Of a stretch of DNA of 64,000 nt, positions 23,834-35,587 are shown piece by piece. Positions within the stretch are counted from its first letter, which is position 1, and each line of letters opens with the position of its first letter. This DNA is from Prostheceraeus crozeri (Eukaryota; Platyhelminthes; Polycladida; Euryleptidae). The translations under genes were made by a program, and so were the position numbers. The notes beneath the pieces were generated by a model. The model saw only the letters and a program-made list of their open reading frames with translations, was not told the DNA's origin and made no database searches. The stretch is from positions 1 through 64,000 of the forward strand of contig CAJQUW010015575.1 in the NCBI GenBank assembly GCA_907163375.1, read 5' to 3'.

Positions 23834-25822
23834 TTTTTTTACTGAATTTTCACCCCTAGCACAGCTATGAGCCATGAACGAAGCTAGGGGTTACTGAATG
23901 AAAAGTAACAAATTAGTAAAAAAAGTAAATAAATAAAATGAAAAAACAGATCTTATAATCTGATTAAGCTGTCCCCATCAGAAACCTATTCGCACGCCTC
24001 TTGAAAGTATCAAGATTGTATTGGTCAGGGAAAGTGGTCTGTGGAAGTTGATTCCAAAGCTGTGCCGTGCGAACAAAAAAGCTTTTCGAGCGACTCACAG
24101 TACGTAAGCGTTTTAGGCTCACATGATAGCATGTGAGTGCGCTAGCTCTGCGTTTGCTTGTGGGGAAGATCTTAGGTTAGGGTACGCACTCATTTACTGC
24201 AGAGCTGCTTCTACCGAAATAGTACCTGTAGAAGAGAATGAGTTAAGCAGCATCCCGTCTGACGGAGAGCGGCTGCAACTTGCTAGCAAGTTTTTACCCT
24301 TGAGATTCTTGACACGTTTCTCAACCCGTTCAAGGAGGTTCAGATGCGTTTGTGGGGCGCCTGCACACAGATGACAACAATACTCCATCAGAGGACGAAT
24401 AGTGGACTTGTAAAGATAGCAGACAGTCTGTGGTGGAAGATAGCTGCTGGCACGATAGAAACTACCAATGCGTTGAGCTGCCTGCTTGCTAATGGATTGG
24501 ATGTACGGTTTCCATGACAAGTCTTTCGTAACCGCCAATCCAAGGAAGGAGATGGAATCTTGTTCTTTGATCCTATTATCTGACATCTTAATGCTATGAT
24601 CATCATCATCTCCTTGCAGAATACTCTGAGTTTTTGAAGGATTGAAGGAAACAAGCCAATTGGCGTCCCAATCTGAGACCCTGCGTAAGTCTTCATTAAG
24701 AACGTCGCATAACTGCTGACGTTGCTGAGTGTTTTTAGCGAGCCGCTCATTGGAATTGAAGAGTGTCGTGTCATCTGCTTGCATCACCAATTTACTCACT
24801 AGGCAGTCTGGGAGGTCGTTGATGTACAGCAGAAAAAGGGTGGGTCCCAAAATTGACCCTTGAGGAACTCCTGCATTGACAAACTTGGTGGAAGACTTTT
24901 GGCCATCTAAGACTTAAGATATCTGCCGGTCACTAAGGAAAGAAGCAAGAAGTTTGTGGAGTTGATCAGCAACTCCATAGGACTTTAGCTTCATAAGGAG
25001 TCCCTGATGCCAGACTTTATCGAATGCCTTGGAAATATCCAAGGCAACTGATCTCGCCTCACCTTGTCTGTCAAGGACACGACTCACATGTTCAGTGACA
25101 TATGAAAGAAGATCTGCAGTTGATCGAGAGTGCCTGAAGCCATACTGTTCTTCTGATAGAAGGTTCTGAGTTTCAAGGAAGTTAACAATGTGTTGGTTAA
25201 TCACTGCTTCAAAAATCTTGCCAGCAATTGGAAGCAGGCTGATAGGACGGTAACTAGATGGAAGAGATGAGTCAGAACCTTTCTTTGGAACTGGAGCCAC
25301 GGACGCTACTTTAAAAAAAGACAGAAACTCACCGGTGGATACACCTCTACTGAACAGTTAAGATAAAAGTGCAGAAAGCTCAGGTGAGAGATGCTTGAAG
25401 ATCGAAACCGGGATGCCATCTGGTCCACTAGACTTAGAGCTATCGAGACCTGCGATGATCTTTTTGACGTTTCGGACTGTGACTGAAGGAGGACTAACTG
25501 TCTCATCAGTGCGCGTGGGAACTGGAGGTGGAATTCTAGCTCCATCGTCTAATGACGAATTCTTCGCAAACTCCTTGCAAAGAAGCTCGGCTTTGTCTGC
25601 TGAGATTGTCGCCATAGAAGTACTGACTTCGGCATGACGGAGTGCTGGGATGGAGGATTTGTTCCTATTGGTGACACTGTTGTAAATCCTCGAGAAGTCC
25701 TTAGAGCCAAGCTTTTGGGTAGCAATGGATTTCCGTACATACAAAGCGTAACGGCTGTTGGCCTGATGTATGGTGTCCTTGCAATTTCCACGTGCGGTTT
25801 TGTACAATTCAAGATTGCCAGC
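23834..25822 (-). mobile_element. Resident LINE, 3' part (unit C)
   Basis: The part of the unit C antisense LINE on the 3' side of the nested insertion. Unlike A, B and D it keeps the RT core with [14 protein letters not shown] and an ADDTTLF box, where the residue before ADD is Gln rather than Tyr or Phe. It carries stops after ALLS and after DRQIS. It shares private changes with the nested copy (for example the aaaaaaagacag run near 25314). Confidence 0.9.
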
Positions 25823-28800
25823 TCCACGTTTGTTTATTTTAAATGTGTGGTAGGCTTCGGCCGTCCCAATTAACACCACCCCCTGGTTTGCGAGATATGA
25901 ACAGTCATCAGATGTTTCATGTTGTTGAATCAGGTTTTTGGGCATGGCACTTATTTGGCTCATTTGTGATCGAACTTCCTTCCACTGCTCTCTTTTGCAC
26001 TTCCCCATTTGTTGCAGGTTAAGGTGTGACAGATCCAACGTATTCACGGCATACGGGCGTCAGGTAGTTCGAGGGTCCCGAACCCACTGGTAATGCTTTG
26101 GGAGGCAGGCCCTGTCAACTGCTCGAAAAAAGGCGGTACAGTTCCACTGCCACTGACATGCGTGGGTAGCTTTACTGAGGGGTTTAGCCCGTGTAGCTGT
26201 ATCCGGTTCCTCTGTGGCCTACCTGACTTGTACCCATTGTTACGGCAAAGGGGTTCTCATTTGGGTTTCTTCAAGCTTTTGCGACATGAACTGTGCCTAT
26301 AAGTGTCTTTTTTGCGTATTATTTATTGTAGCTTTGTTGCTATTACTTACGTTTTTCTGATGCCTTCCAAAGTTTCTTGTATCACTTTGTTGTACAGAAT
26401 AATTTTCGTTTTTTTGATTGATATTCTATGAGAAATTATGAAAATGAGAAAGACACACAAGAAACGTAGTCAAGCCGTCAAGCTCAAAACCCCTCTCAGG
26501 ATCAGCTTCAGCAACGTAAGAGGACTGAGGTCCAATTACGACGACATCAACATCTTCCTGCAAGGTAAGTCACCAGATCTTCTAGCCCTGTCGGAAACCA
26601 GGTTAGATCCCAGTGTGTCATCAAGCGACGTTACTCCTGAGTCTTGATGGATACATATTTCACCGGATGGATAAAGCACCTTGTCATGATCTTGGAGTCT
26701 ATGCCAAGACAAGCCTTCCCTTGAGAAGGCTTTGTAGCTCAGAGGATCCAAGGCATGAGTATCTTGCCTTCATTGCGCCGCTGCAGAAGACCACTCTTCT
26801 TCTATTTTTCCTATACCGCTCTTCATCAACTAATGCGGATATTTTCAATGTTCTCTCTGACAAGATCGATTCTCTTCTACAAGAGTATCCCAGCGCTGAA
26901 GTTGCCGTTTTTGGTGACTTCAACGTGCACAATGTTGACTGGCTTGTGCACTCACGCACCACCGATCTCTCCGGTCAGGCAGCCAAGGATTTCGCTGTCT
27001 CTCACAACCTTAGTCAAATTATCACTTGTCCTACCAGAGTGCCTGACCGAGCTGGGGATACTGGATATCTCCTTGACCTGTTTCTCACCTCAAATCCAAC
27101 TTGTTTTTCACACAAGGTTACTTCTCCCCTCGGCACGTCTGATCACTGTGTTATTACAGTTTCTGGCAAACAAATTTGCTCCACACCGTCTGCACCCTTC
27201 CATAGAACAGTTTATCAATTCTCCAAAGCAGACTGGTGTGGCTTCCGCACTTTTCTTAGTCAAGTTCAAGCTGAGAATTTGATTCTGAGCGAGAACGTCC
27301 ACAAGTCGGCGCAAGAACTGACAGAGTGGCTTCAGATAGGGATGTTGGCCTACATTCCTCACCGTACTTTCCAAATGAAGCCCCACTCACAACCTTGGTT
27401 TCCACCAGAATGTGCAGCTGCAACTTGCCAGCGTGACCACTTTTTCCATAAGTATAAGCGAGACAGTAGCGCTGGCAATCTTGAATTGTACAAAACCGCA
27501 CGTGGAAATTGCAAGGACACCATACATCAGGCCAACAGTCGTTACGCTTTGTATGTACGGAAATCCATTGCTACCCAAAAGCTTGGCTCTGAGGACTTCT
27601 CGAGGATTTACAACAGTGTCACCAATAGGAACAAATCCTCCATCCCAGCACTCCGTCATGCCGAAGTCAGTACTTCTATGGCGACAATCTCAGCAGACAA
27701 AGCCGAGCTTCTTTGCAAGGAGTTTGCGAAGAATTCGTCATTAGACGATGGAGCTAGAATTCCACCTCCAGTTCCCACGCGCACTGATGAGACAGTTAGT
27801 CCTCCTTCAGTCACAGTCCGAAACGTCAAAAAGATCATCGCAGGTCTCGATAGCTCTAAGTCTAGTGGACCAGATGGCATCCCGGTTTCGATCTTCAAGC
27901 ATCTCTCACCTGAGCTTTCTGCACTTTTATCTTAACTGTTCAGTAGAGGTGTATCCACCGGTGAGTTTCTGTCTTTTTTTAAAGTAGCGTCCGTGGCTCC
28001 AGTTCCAAAGAAAGGTTCTGACTCATCTCTTCCATCTAGTTACCGTCCTATCAGCCTGCTTCCAATTGCTGGCAAGATTTTTGAAGCAGTGATTAACCAA
28101 CACATTGTTAACTTCCTTGAAACTCAGAACCTTCTATCAGAAGAACAGTATGGCTTCAGGCACTCTCGATCAACTGCAGATCTTCTTTCATATGTCACTG
28201 AACATGTGAGTCGTGTCCTTGACAGACAAGGTGAGGCGAGATCAGTTGCCTTGGATATTTCCAAGGCATTCGATAAAGTCTGGCATCAGGGACTCCTTAT
28301 GAAGCTAAAGTCCTATGGAGTTGCTGATCAACTCCACAAACTTCTTACTTCTTTCCTTAGTGACCGGCAGATATCTTAAGTCTTAGATGGCCAAAAGTCT
28401 TCCACCAAGTTTGTCAATGCAGGAGTTCCTCAAGGGTCAATTTTGGGACCCACCCTTTTTCTGCTGTACATCAACGACCTCCCAGACTGCCTAGTGAGTA
28501 AATTGGTGATGTAAGCAGATGACACGACACTCTTCAATTCCAATGAGCGACTCACTAAAAACACTCAGCAACGTCAGCAGTTATGCGACGTTCTTAATGA
28601 AGACTTACGCAGGGTCTCAGAATGGGACGCCAATTGGCTTGTTTCCTTCAATCCTTCAAAAACCCAGAGTATTCTGCAAGGAGATGATGATGATCATAGC
28701 ATTAAGATGTCAGATAATAGGATCAAAGAACAAGATTCCATCTCCTTCCTTGGATTGGCGGTTACGAAAGACTTGTCATGGAAACCGTACATCCAATCCA

Positions 28801-29409
28801 TTAGCAAGCAGGCAGCTCAACGCATTGGTAGTCTCTATCGTGCCAGCAGCTATCTTCCACCACAGACTGTCTGCTATCTTTACAAGTCCACTATTCGTCC
28901 TCTGATGGAGTATTGTTGTCATCTGTGGGCAGGCGCCCCACAAACGCATCTAAACCTCCTTGAACGGGTTGAGAAACGTGCCAAGAATTTCATGGGTAAA
29001 AACTTGCTAGCAAGTTGCAGCCGCTCTCCGTCAGACGGGATGCTGCTTAACTCATTCTCTTCTACAGGTACTATTTCGGTAGAAGCAGCTCTGCAGTAAA
29101 TGAGTGCGTACCCAAACCTAAGATCTTCCCCACAAGCATACGTACTGTGAGTCGCTCGAAAAGCTTTTTTGTTCGCACGGCACAGCTTTGGAATCAACTT
29201 CCCCAGACCACTTTCCCTGACCAATACAATCTTGATACTTTCAAGAGGCGTGCGAATAGGTTTCTGATGGGGACAGCTTAATCAGATTGGAAGATCTGTG
29301 TTTTTATTTTATTTATTTACTTTTTTACTAATTTGTTACTTTTCATTCAGTAACCCCTAGCTTCGTTCATGGCTCATAGCTGTGCTAGGGGTGAAAATTC
29401 AGTAAAAAA
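25823..29409 (+). mobile_element. Full-length nested LINE, opposite orientation
   Basis: A LINE of the same family inserted head-on into the resident copy. The target duplication is gattgccagc (with one or two ambiguous A), at 25813-25822 and 29412-29421; intact copies in A, B and D have it once. The element has a 5' region (25823-26437), an ATG at 26438, an N-terminal endonuclease segment missing from other copies (RISFSNVRGLRSNYDDIN, LALSETRLD), the rest of the endonuclease, the RT, a 3' hairpin (acccctagc with gctaggggt, about 29352-29392) and an A-rich tail. It is the only copy here with its 5' end. Confidence 0.92.
26438..29281 (+). pseudogene. Endonuclease-RT gene of nested LINE
   Basis: Single-ORF polyprotein of the CR1/Jockey type, with an APE-like endonuclease (catalytic Glu in LSETRL, FGDFNVH, TSDH) and an RT ([35 protein letters not shown]). 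It is broken by a frameshift near 26640, TAA at 27933-27935 after ALLS, TAA at 28377-28379 after DRQIS, and TAA in place of the residue before ADD at about 28512. A deletion and frame change near 29100-29145 precede the C-terminal [14 protein letters not shown] block, which ends at 29281. Not functional as it stands. No separate ORF1 was recognised. Confidence 0.85.
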
Positions 29410-30235
29410 AAGATTGCCAGCGCTACTGTCACGCTTATACTTATGGAAAAAGTGGTCACGCTGGCAAGTTGCAGCTGCACATTCTGGTGGAAACCAAGGT
29501 TGTGAGTGGGGCTTCATTTGGAAAGTACGGTGAGGAATGTAGGCCAGCATCCCTATCTGAAGCCACTCCGTCAGTTCTTGCGCCGACTTGTGGACGTTCT
29601 CGCTCAGAATCAAATTCTCAGCTTGAACTTGACTAAGAAAAGTGCGGAAGCCACACCAGTCTGCTTTGGAGAATTGATAAACTGTTCTATGGAAGGGTGC
29701 AGACGGTGTGGAGCAAATTTGTTTGCCTGAAACTGTGATAGCACAGTGATCAGACGTGCCGAGGGGAGAAGTAACCTTGTGTGAAAAATAAGTTGGATTT
29801 GAGGTGAGAAACAGGTCAAGGAGATATCCAGTATCCCCAGCTCGGTCAGGCACTCTGGTAGGACAAGTGACAATTTGACTAAGGTTGTGAGAGACAGCGA
29901 AATCCTGGGCTGCCTGACCGGAGAGATCGGTGGTGCGTGAGTGCACAAGCCAGTCAACATTGTGCACGTTGAAGTCACCAAAAACGGCAACTTCAGCGCT
30001 GGGATACTCTTGTAGAAGAGAATCGATCTTGTCAGAGAGAACATTGAAAATGTCCGCATTAGTTGATGGAGAGCGGTATAGGAAAAATAGAAGAAGAGTG
30101 GTCTTCTGCAGCGGCGCAATGAAGGCAAGATACTCATGCCTTGGATCCTCTGAGCTACGGAGCCTTCTCAAGGGAAGGCTTGTCTTGGCATAGACTCCAA
30201 TACCATGACAAGGTGCTTTATCCATCCGGTGAAAT
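29410..30235 (-). mobile_element. Resident LINE, 5' part (unit C)
   Basis: Continuation of the unit C resident LINE on the far side of the nested insertion. It encodes the endonuclease C-terminal half (FGDFNVHNVDWLVHS, TSDHCAITVSG) and the linker to the RT, and starts at the same truncation point (FHRMDK) as A, B and D. Confidence 0.9.
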
Positions 30236-30871
30236 GCACGATTTAATACTTGAATTACACAGTAATGGATCATCGTCAGTAGAAACAAAGCCTCATGACT
30301 CAAGGGCATAATGCGCTGAATATCGCTTAGATAAACATGCTAACATAATGGTTGAATGTGCCACGTTTGTATGCTTTCCAGATTCTTTAAAGTACGTGAA
30401 TCGCACAGTTTTGACATAGGAACTGCTGTTATCAAAAGTCCGAATAGATGAGTGCTGCACAGCGCTGATATTGGCACAGCAGTATGCATTACTGCAGCAT
30501 GCGCCTTTTCTGATGCATCGGCAAACTCATGAAGTTGAGAGCTAGTGCCATTGTCATCAGTAGTACATCGAGACATCTGCAAATTCACCTGACAGGCGAT
30601 ATCTGTTAAGATCAAAATTCGAACTATTTCAACTTCTAAATGCAAACTATAATTCGAAAAATTGGTGCAGGTATTGGTGCTACCTGGCTACGGAGTTTGT
30701 ACAGCATTTCAATGAAAAACGCTAGATACCGACACTGGAAACATAATTTGTAGTGAAACTTCAAGCATTTTCCCTACATCAGCAACTGGTAAAATCGGCA
30801 AGAACCGATTTCCCTTAAAATTGATGAAAAATTTCAGAAATTACTTGGTGCTCCATGGGAAATGAGTTGGT

Positions 30872-31792
30872 ACATTGGTCCAACCGCTGAAATGATATTT
30901 TACCGATTAAGTCTGAGGAGTTTGAAAACACACTTATCTGACACCCCACCTCTCCTACAACCGGTAAATATATTCTACTGATAGATCAACTGATCTTCAG
31001 TAGAAAATTTGAATAATTAAACCCATGCCAAGAATAGAGACTTTGAAACAGAAGTAGATATAGGCCTATATGTGATTGGAGAATAGATGTCGTTCATGTT
31101 TTCGATAGATTTATGTCAATGCGACATGAAAAATGGGAAAAGTTTTTATAGTGTGTATATGGTAGGTGTATTTTGAAACCAAATTGGTCTATTTTAAATA
31201 GGATACATTTATGAAATGATACGACTGGTCTACGTTAAAAAACAAAATTTGCCTATTCCATGAAATATATATTACAGAAAAGAATTTCAAAGTAAGGCCC
31301 TATATATGGCAAAGATTTCTCGTTCTTTCTGGACGCAGATCTTTGCTTTGACGGTGATGAAACTGTTTCTTTTCACTGCTAATTGAACCGAGAGTGGATC
31401 CTAAACATTGTACCCTATTGTTGTTTGAGATATCATTGATTTCAAAATATGTCGTTTTAATTTAATTGACATGATATTAGTAGGCGTAAGTACAGGAGTG
31501 TGTAAGAAGCTTGCAGCAAAAATGAAACTTGAAAAAGTTGTCGCATTTACACCGGACATGTTTTGCACTACCGAAGTTGATCGAGCTTTGTAAATGATGA
31601 AGAGGCATTTGATCGAAACTGCTTTGTGTGGTCTTGACCGCCAAAATGGGCATCGTTCTTGTAGTGGTTGTATAATTACCTGTATTTGCCGGTCGTAGGA
31701 GTGGTGGAGTGTCGGAGAAATGTGTTTTCAAACTCAGTCTTATTTAATAGAATACTATTTCACCGGTTGGAGCACAGTTCACTAGATTTTTT
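30872..31792. mobile_element. Inverted-repeat element, unit D copy
   Basis: Same element with both arms present. The left arm has small substitutions (acttatctgacacc). Confidence 0.5.
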
Positions 31793-31959
31793 GTTCTTGA
31801 CATAGAAATTTAATGACTGAATTTAAAGTTTTCAAAGTATTTTCAGACAAAAGCTGTAGAAACTGTATGACAATTTTGACGATAGATAAACAAAGCCGAA
31901 ATGATGGCATGATAAACATATCAGATCATTTTTACCACAATGAATCCCGTACCACCGAC

Positions 31960-32690
31960 TAATGCACTATCTACGACAGGCCTTGTTCAAAACGTCATTG
32001 ACTTTGACTCCCAACTGAGAGTTGCTGTGAGAGAAAAAGCAAGAATGCGGAGAATGTGAACTCCTTCGAGATCAACAGAAATAGGAGAAGAATATAAAAT
32101 ATAACTAGGTATAATCATTTCTTTATATTTGTGTATGCTGAAGGAAAGCCCTGCTCTCGAGAATACCACTTCATTATCTGACATGCACCATAAAGTTTGA
32201 GTGGTGAGTTCTATAGTTTCGACAATCGTTAAATCGTCCGCATATTTGACACATTCTAAATGAAGTCAACTTAAGTTAATTGACCCTATGAAAGCTCAAT
32301 ATACATCGGGCCCATCACTGATCCCTGTGGAACGCCTGACGGGATCGATGGGCCGCAACTCCCATTAAGTTTTGCACAGTTCGCTCGAGAAGCAAGAAAT
32401 GACAGCTTCCACTTGAGAAATCCATGATTAAGTCCCGTGGAATTCAAGAATTTGCTCAATCGGAGCTGCTGTAAATGATCAAGCGCGTTTGATATGTCCT
32501 AACATAATACTCGAACTGCAACAACACTTCCACTATTCAAAGGCGAAGATATATGGGACTAAATGGCGACTAAAGCACTGGTAGTTGATCCATGAGGTCG
32601 GTAAGCGTTTTTGAACGCAAATGGTGTGCGACCATGAACCCTCAGAAATAGGTTGCGGGGCATTAGTTCAGCAGTCGACAGTGATGCGAA
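31960..32690 (-). pseudogene. Fossil RT, unit D copy
   Basis: Same fossil. One base is lost in the region encoding SWESQV relative to A-C, which breaks the downstream frame. Confidence 0.75.
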
Positions 32691-32904
32691 TAAATTGATG
32701 TAAGTAGTGGGTTGTGTTGATGTTTGTAGATAAATGACAGATCAGGAGGGACGTGCAACAGAGAGCACTGACCGAATGCCAGTGAACAGATTGCTACGAC
32801 ATTCTGGCCTCCCAGCTCCCTACTTTTTCCTACTTCCTATTTATTTGATAAAGGTTCTATTTTTCTTATTCTTGCATCACTGATGTAAGTACTTGTTTGA
32901 CTCG

Positions 32905-33117
32905 ATGTTTGATATGCACAGCTCTTTTCTACTCAGAACGAATGTCGCAAGCAAACCAGTCTGGGGGAAAGTGAGTGATCAAGCGGCAGATGCCTACGAT
33001 TACGGTCAGCTCAATGCTGCTGCTTCTGTCCTACACAGGTTTCATGCTGGATTTTCAAAAGGACCTCCGGTAATCGGTTGTAATGCCGCCGAATTAAACA
33101 AAGAAATTCTTGAGTGA
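32905..33117 (+). CDS. Unrecognised 70-aa ORF (unit D)
   Basis: Same fused ORF as in unit C, with the same ~140-base deletion and a C-terminus reading KEILE. It supports a close relationship of the 5' halves of C and D. Function unknown; it may be non-coding. Confidence 0.25.
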   Translation: MFDMHSSFLLRTNVASKPVWGKVSDQAADAYDYGQLNAAASVLHRFHAGFSKGPPVIGCNAAELNKEILE

Positions 33118-33946
33118 CTTCAACTATGAACTTCAAGGCTTTGAATCTGCATGATTTTCAGGTGAGGCTTAGAGGCAAAAGAAAGAGAAGTAGCGATAAA
33201 AGAAAGAGCTCTCGGAAACTGCGGAGAAGTTGTAGAATGCTGCAACTCTAAACGTGTAGGCCATGATGATTGACCTAGTTGCAAACCCAGTAAAACAACA
33301 CAAGTTGAATTTTTAGAGACGAGGTTAATGCGGAGGATGATTTGTAGAAAAATAAGTTGACAATCATTGGTGGAAGCATTCATTCATTCAGAAGGGACTT
33401 AGTAGTACACAATGTTCTTGTAGGTTGCTGTGACGTTCCTTTTGATTTTTTGAACATTTCTTGGATTGAAGCGTTATTTTTTATTCCTTACTTTTGAATC
33501 ATCGATTAGCGGCTCTGTTCATTGAATACAAGTTTCTACCAAAGCGATGCTTCGGTATATGGGCTTCTGTTGGATTTCATTCAGTGGAATGATTGACAGC
33601 TATCTAGAAATATGACGTACTGCATTTTTATGGCATTCTTATCTGTTAAATGCCATGCAAGATAATTATCCCTCCTGAATTTTCAATTTTTTCTTTCGGA
33701 AACTTGTTTTTCCTGTGCTTTTCAAAAAGTTTCCATTTTTCATAGAGCGCTGGAAGGACTAAATGTCGTAAGTTCAAAAACGAAAAGAAGCTTCTTATCA
33801 GTAAAATGAAACGTAAAGATTTTTAACAGAATCAGAATTTCAGTTTTCAATGATTTATGATTGATATCAGATTGGTTCGTTAAGATGATGCTTGATGTGC
33901 GTTTAGAAGTTGTTTCCTTTTGTCGTTTGAGTTCCTCAGGGGAAGA

Positions 33947-35587
33947 ATGTTGGTGGTGAAACCTGAAGCCAGAAAATGCAATTGTGAGTCGTCTTCGTGT
34001 GAGAAGTCCTTAGGCAGTTCAAGTAGTTTGGCAAGCCATCGATGGTCTGACACAGGAGACAAGCCGTTCACTTGTGAATCGAGCGGGAATTCGCTTGCAG
34101 ACTCAGGTGCCTTGATAAGCCATCGGCAGATACACACAGGTGACAGGTCGTTCATTTGTGAGTTGTGTGGGAAGTCATTTACCCGTTCATCAGGTTTGAT
34201 TAGACATCGGCGAACTCACACAGGAGATAGGCCGTTCATTTGTGAGTCTTGTGGGAAGTCATTTGTCCGTTCAGGTGATTTGGCAAAGCATCGGCGAACG
34301 CACACAGGTGACAGACCGTTCATCTGTGAGTCGTGTGGGGAGTCGTTTACAGTTTCAGGTAATTTGATAAGGCATCGGCGGACGCACACAGGTGACAGGC
34401 CGTTCATTTGTGAGTCGTGCGGGAAGTCGTTTTCGGATTCCAGTAATTTGGTAAATCATCGGCGAATACACACAGGAGACAGACCGTTCATTTGTGAGTC
34501 GTGCGGGAAGTCATTTACCTATTCAAGTAAATTGGCGAGGCATCGGCGAATACACACAGGAGAAAGGCCATTCATTTGTGAGTCGTGTGGGAAGTCATTT
34601 GCCCGTTCACATGATTTGACAACTCATCGCCGAACGCACACAGGTGACAGACCGTTCATCTGTGAGTCGTGTGGGAAGTCGTTTGCAGTTTCAGGTACTT
34701 TGATAAGGCATCGGCGAACTCACACAGGTGACAGGCCGTTCATTTGTGAGTCGTGCGGGAAGTCGTTTTCGGATTTGGTAAATCATCGTTTCAGTAATTT
34801 GGTAAATCATCGGCGAATACACACAGGAGACAGACCGTTCATTTGTGAGTCGTGCGGGAAGTCATTTACCTATTCAAGTAAATTGGCGAGGCATCGGCGA
34901 ATACACACAGGAGAAAGGCCATTCATTTGTGAGTCGTGTGGGAAGTCATTTGCCCGTTCACATGATTTGACAACTCATCGTCGAACGCACACAGATGACA
35001 GACCGTTCACTTGTGAGTCGTGTGGGGAGTCGTTTGCAGTTTCAGGTACTTTGATAAAGCATCGGCGAACGCACACAGGTGACAGGCCGTTCATTTGTGA
35101 GTCGTGCGGGAAGTCATTTGCCAGTTCAAGTAGCTTAAGGAGGCATCAGAGAATACACACAGGGGACAGGCCGTACGTTTGTGAGTCGTGCGGGAAGTCG
35201 TTTTCGGATTCCAGTAATTTGGTAGCGCATCGGCGAAAACACACAGGAGACAGACCGTTCATTTGTGGCTCATGCGGTAGGTCATTTACCAATTCAAGTA
35301 ATTTGGCAATCCATCGGCGAAAACACACAGGTGACAGGCCGTTCACCTGTGAGTCGTGCGGGAAGTCATTTGTCCGTTCAGACGATTTGGCAAAGCATCG
35401 GCGAATACACACAGGTGACAGGCCGTTCATTTGTGAGTCGTGTGGGAAGTCATTTGCCAATTCAGGTGACTTGACAAAGCATCGGCGATTACACACAGGA
35501 GGCAGACCGTTCAGTTGTGATTCATGCGGGAAGTCGTTTTCGGATTCCAGTAATTTTGTAAAGCATCGGCGAATACACAGCAGGTGA
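33947..35587 (+). CDS. C2H2 poly-zinc-finger protein, 19 fingers (unit D)
   Basis: The longest array, 546 residues and 19 fingers. Fingers 1 and 2 are degenerate as in C; fingers 3-19 keep Cys and His ligands. Finger 10 carries five extra residues ([16 protein letters not shown]), from a local repeat of ttggtaaatcatcg near 34770-34808, lengthening the helix region between the Cys and His pairs. Fingers 6-9 and 10-13 are a tandem four-finger duplication (DSSNLVN, YSSKLAR, RSHDLTT, VSGTLI). The N-terminal part matches unit C and the last fingers ([24 protein letters not shown]) match unit B, implying a hybrid gene. The stop again comes from the extra base in the last linker. The acceptor is as in unit C. 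Confidence 0.88.
   Translation: MLVVKPEARKCNCESSSCEKSLGSSSSLASHRWSDTGDKPFTCESSGNSLADSGALISHRQIHTGDRSFICELCGKSFTRSSGLIRHRRTHTGDRPFICESCGKSFVRSGDLAKHRRTHTGDRPFICESCGESFTVSGNLIRHRRTHTGDRPFICESCGKSFSDSSNLVNHRRIHTGDRPFICESCGKSFTYSSKLARHRRIHTGERPFICESCGKSFARSHDLTTHRRTHTGDRPFICESCGKSFAVSGTLIRHRRTHTGDRPFICESCGKSFSDLVNHRFSNLVNHRRIHTGDRPFICESCGKSFTYSSKLARHRRIHTGERPFICESCGKSFARSHDLTTHRRTHTDDRPFTCESCGESFAVSGTLIKHRRTHTGDRPFICESCGKSFASSSSLRRHQRIHTGDRPYVCESCGKSFSDSSNLVAHRRKHTGDRPFICGSCGRSFTNSSNLAIHRRKHTGDRPFTCESCGKSFVRSDDLAKHRRIHTGDRPFICESCGKSFANSGDLTKHRRLHTGGRPFSCDSCGKSFSDSSNFVKHRRIHSR

Larger units (their letters stand above)
18368..30382. repeat. Tandem unit C of zinc-finger cluster
   Basis: Co-linear with A and B. 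It is the longest unit because a full-length LINE (25823-29409) is inserted into its resident antisense LINE. Like B it lacks the spacer before the next unit. It shares with D a ~140-bp deletion in the short-ORF region and a changed base at the zinc-finger splice acceptor. Confidence 0.93.
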
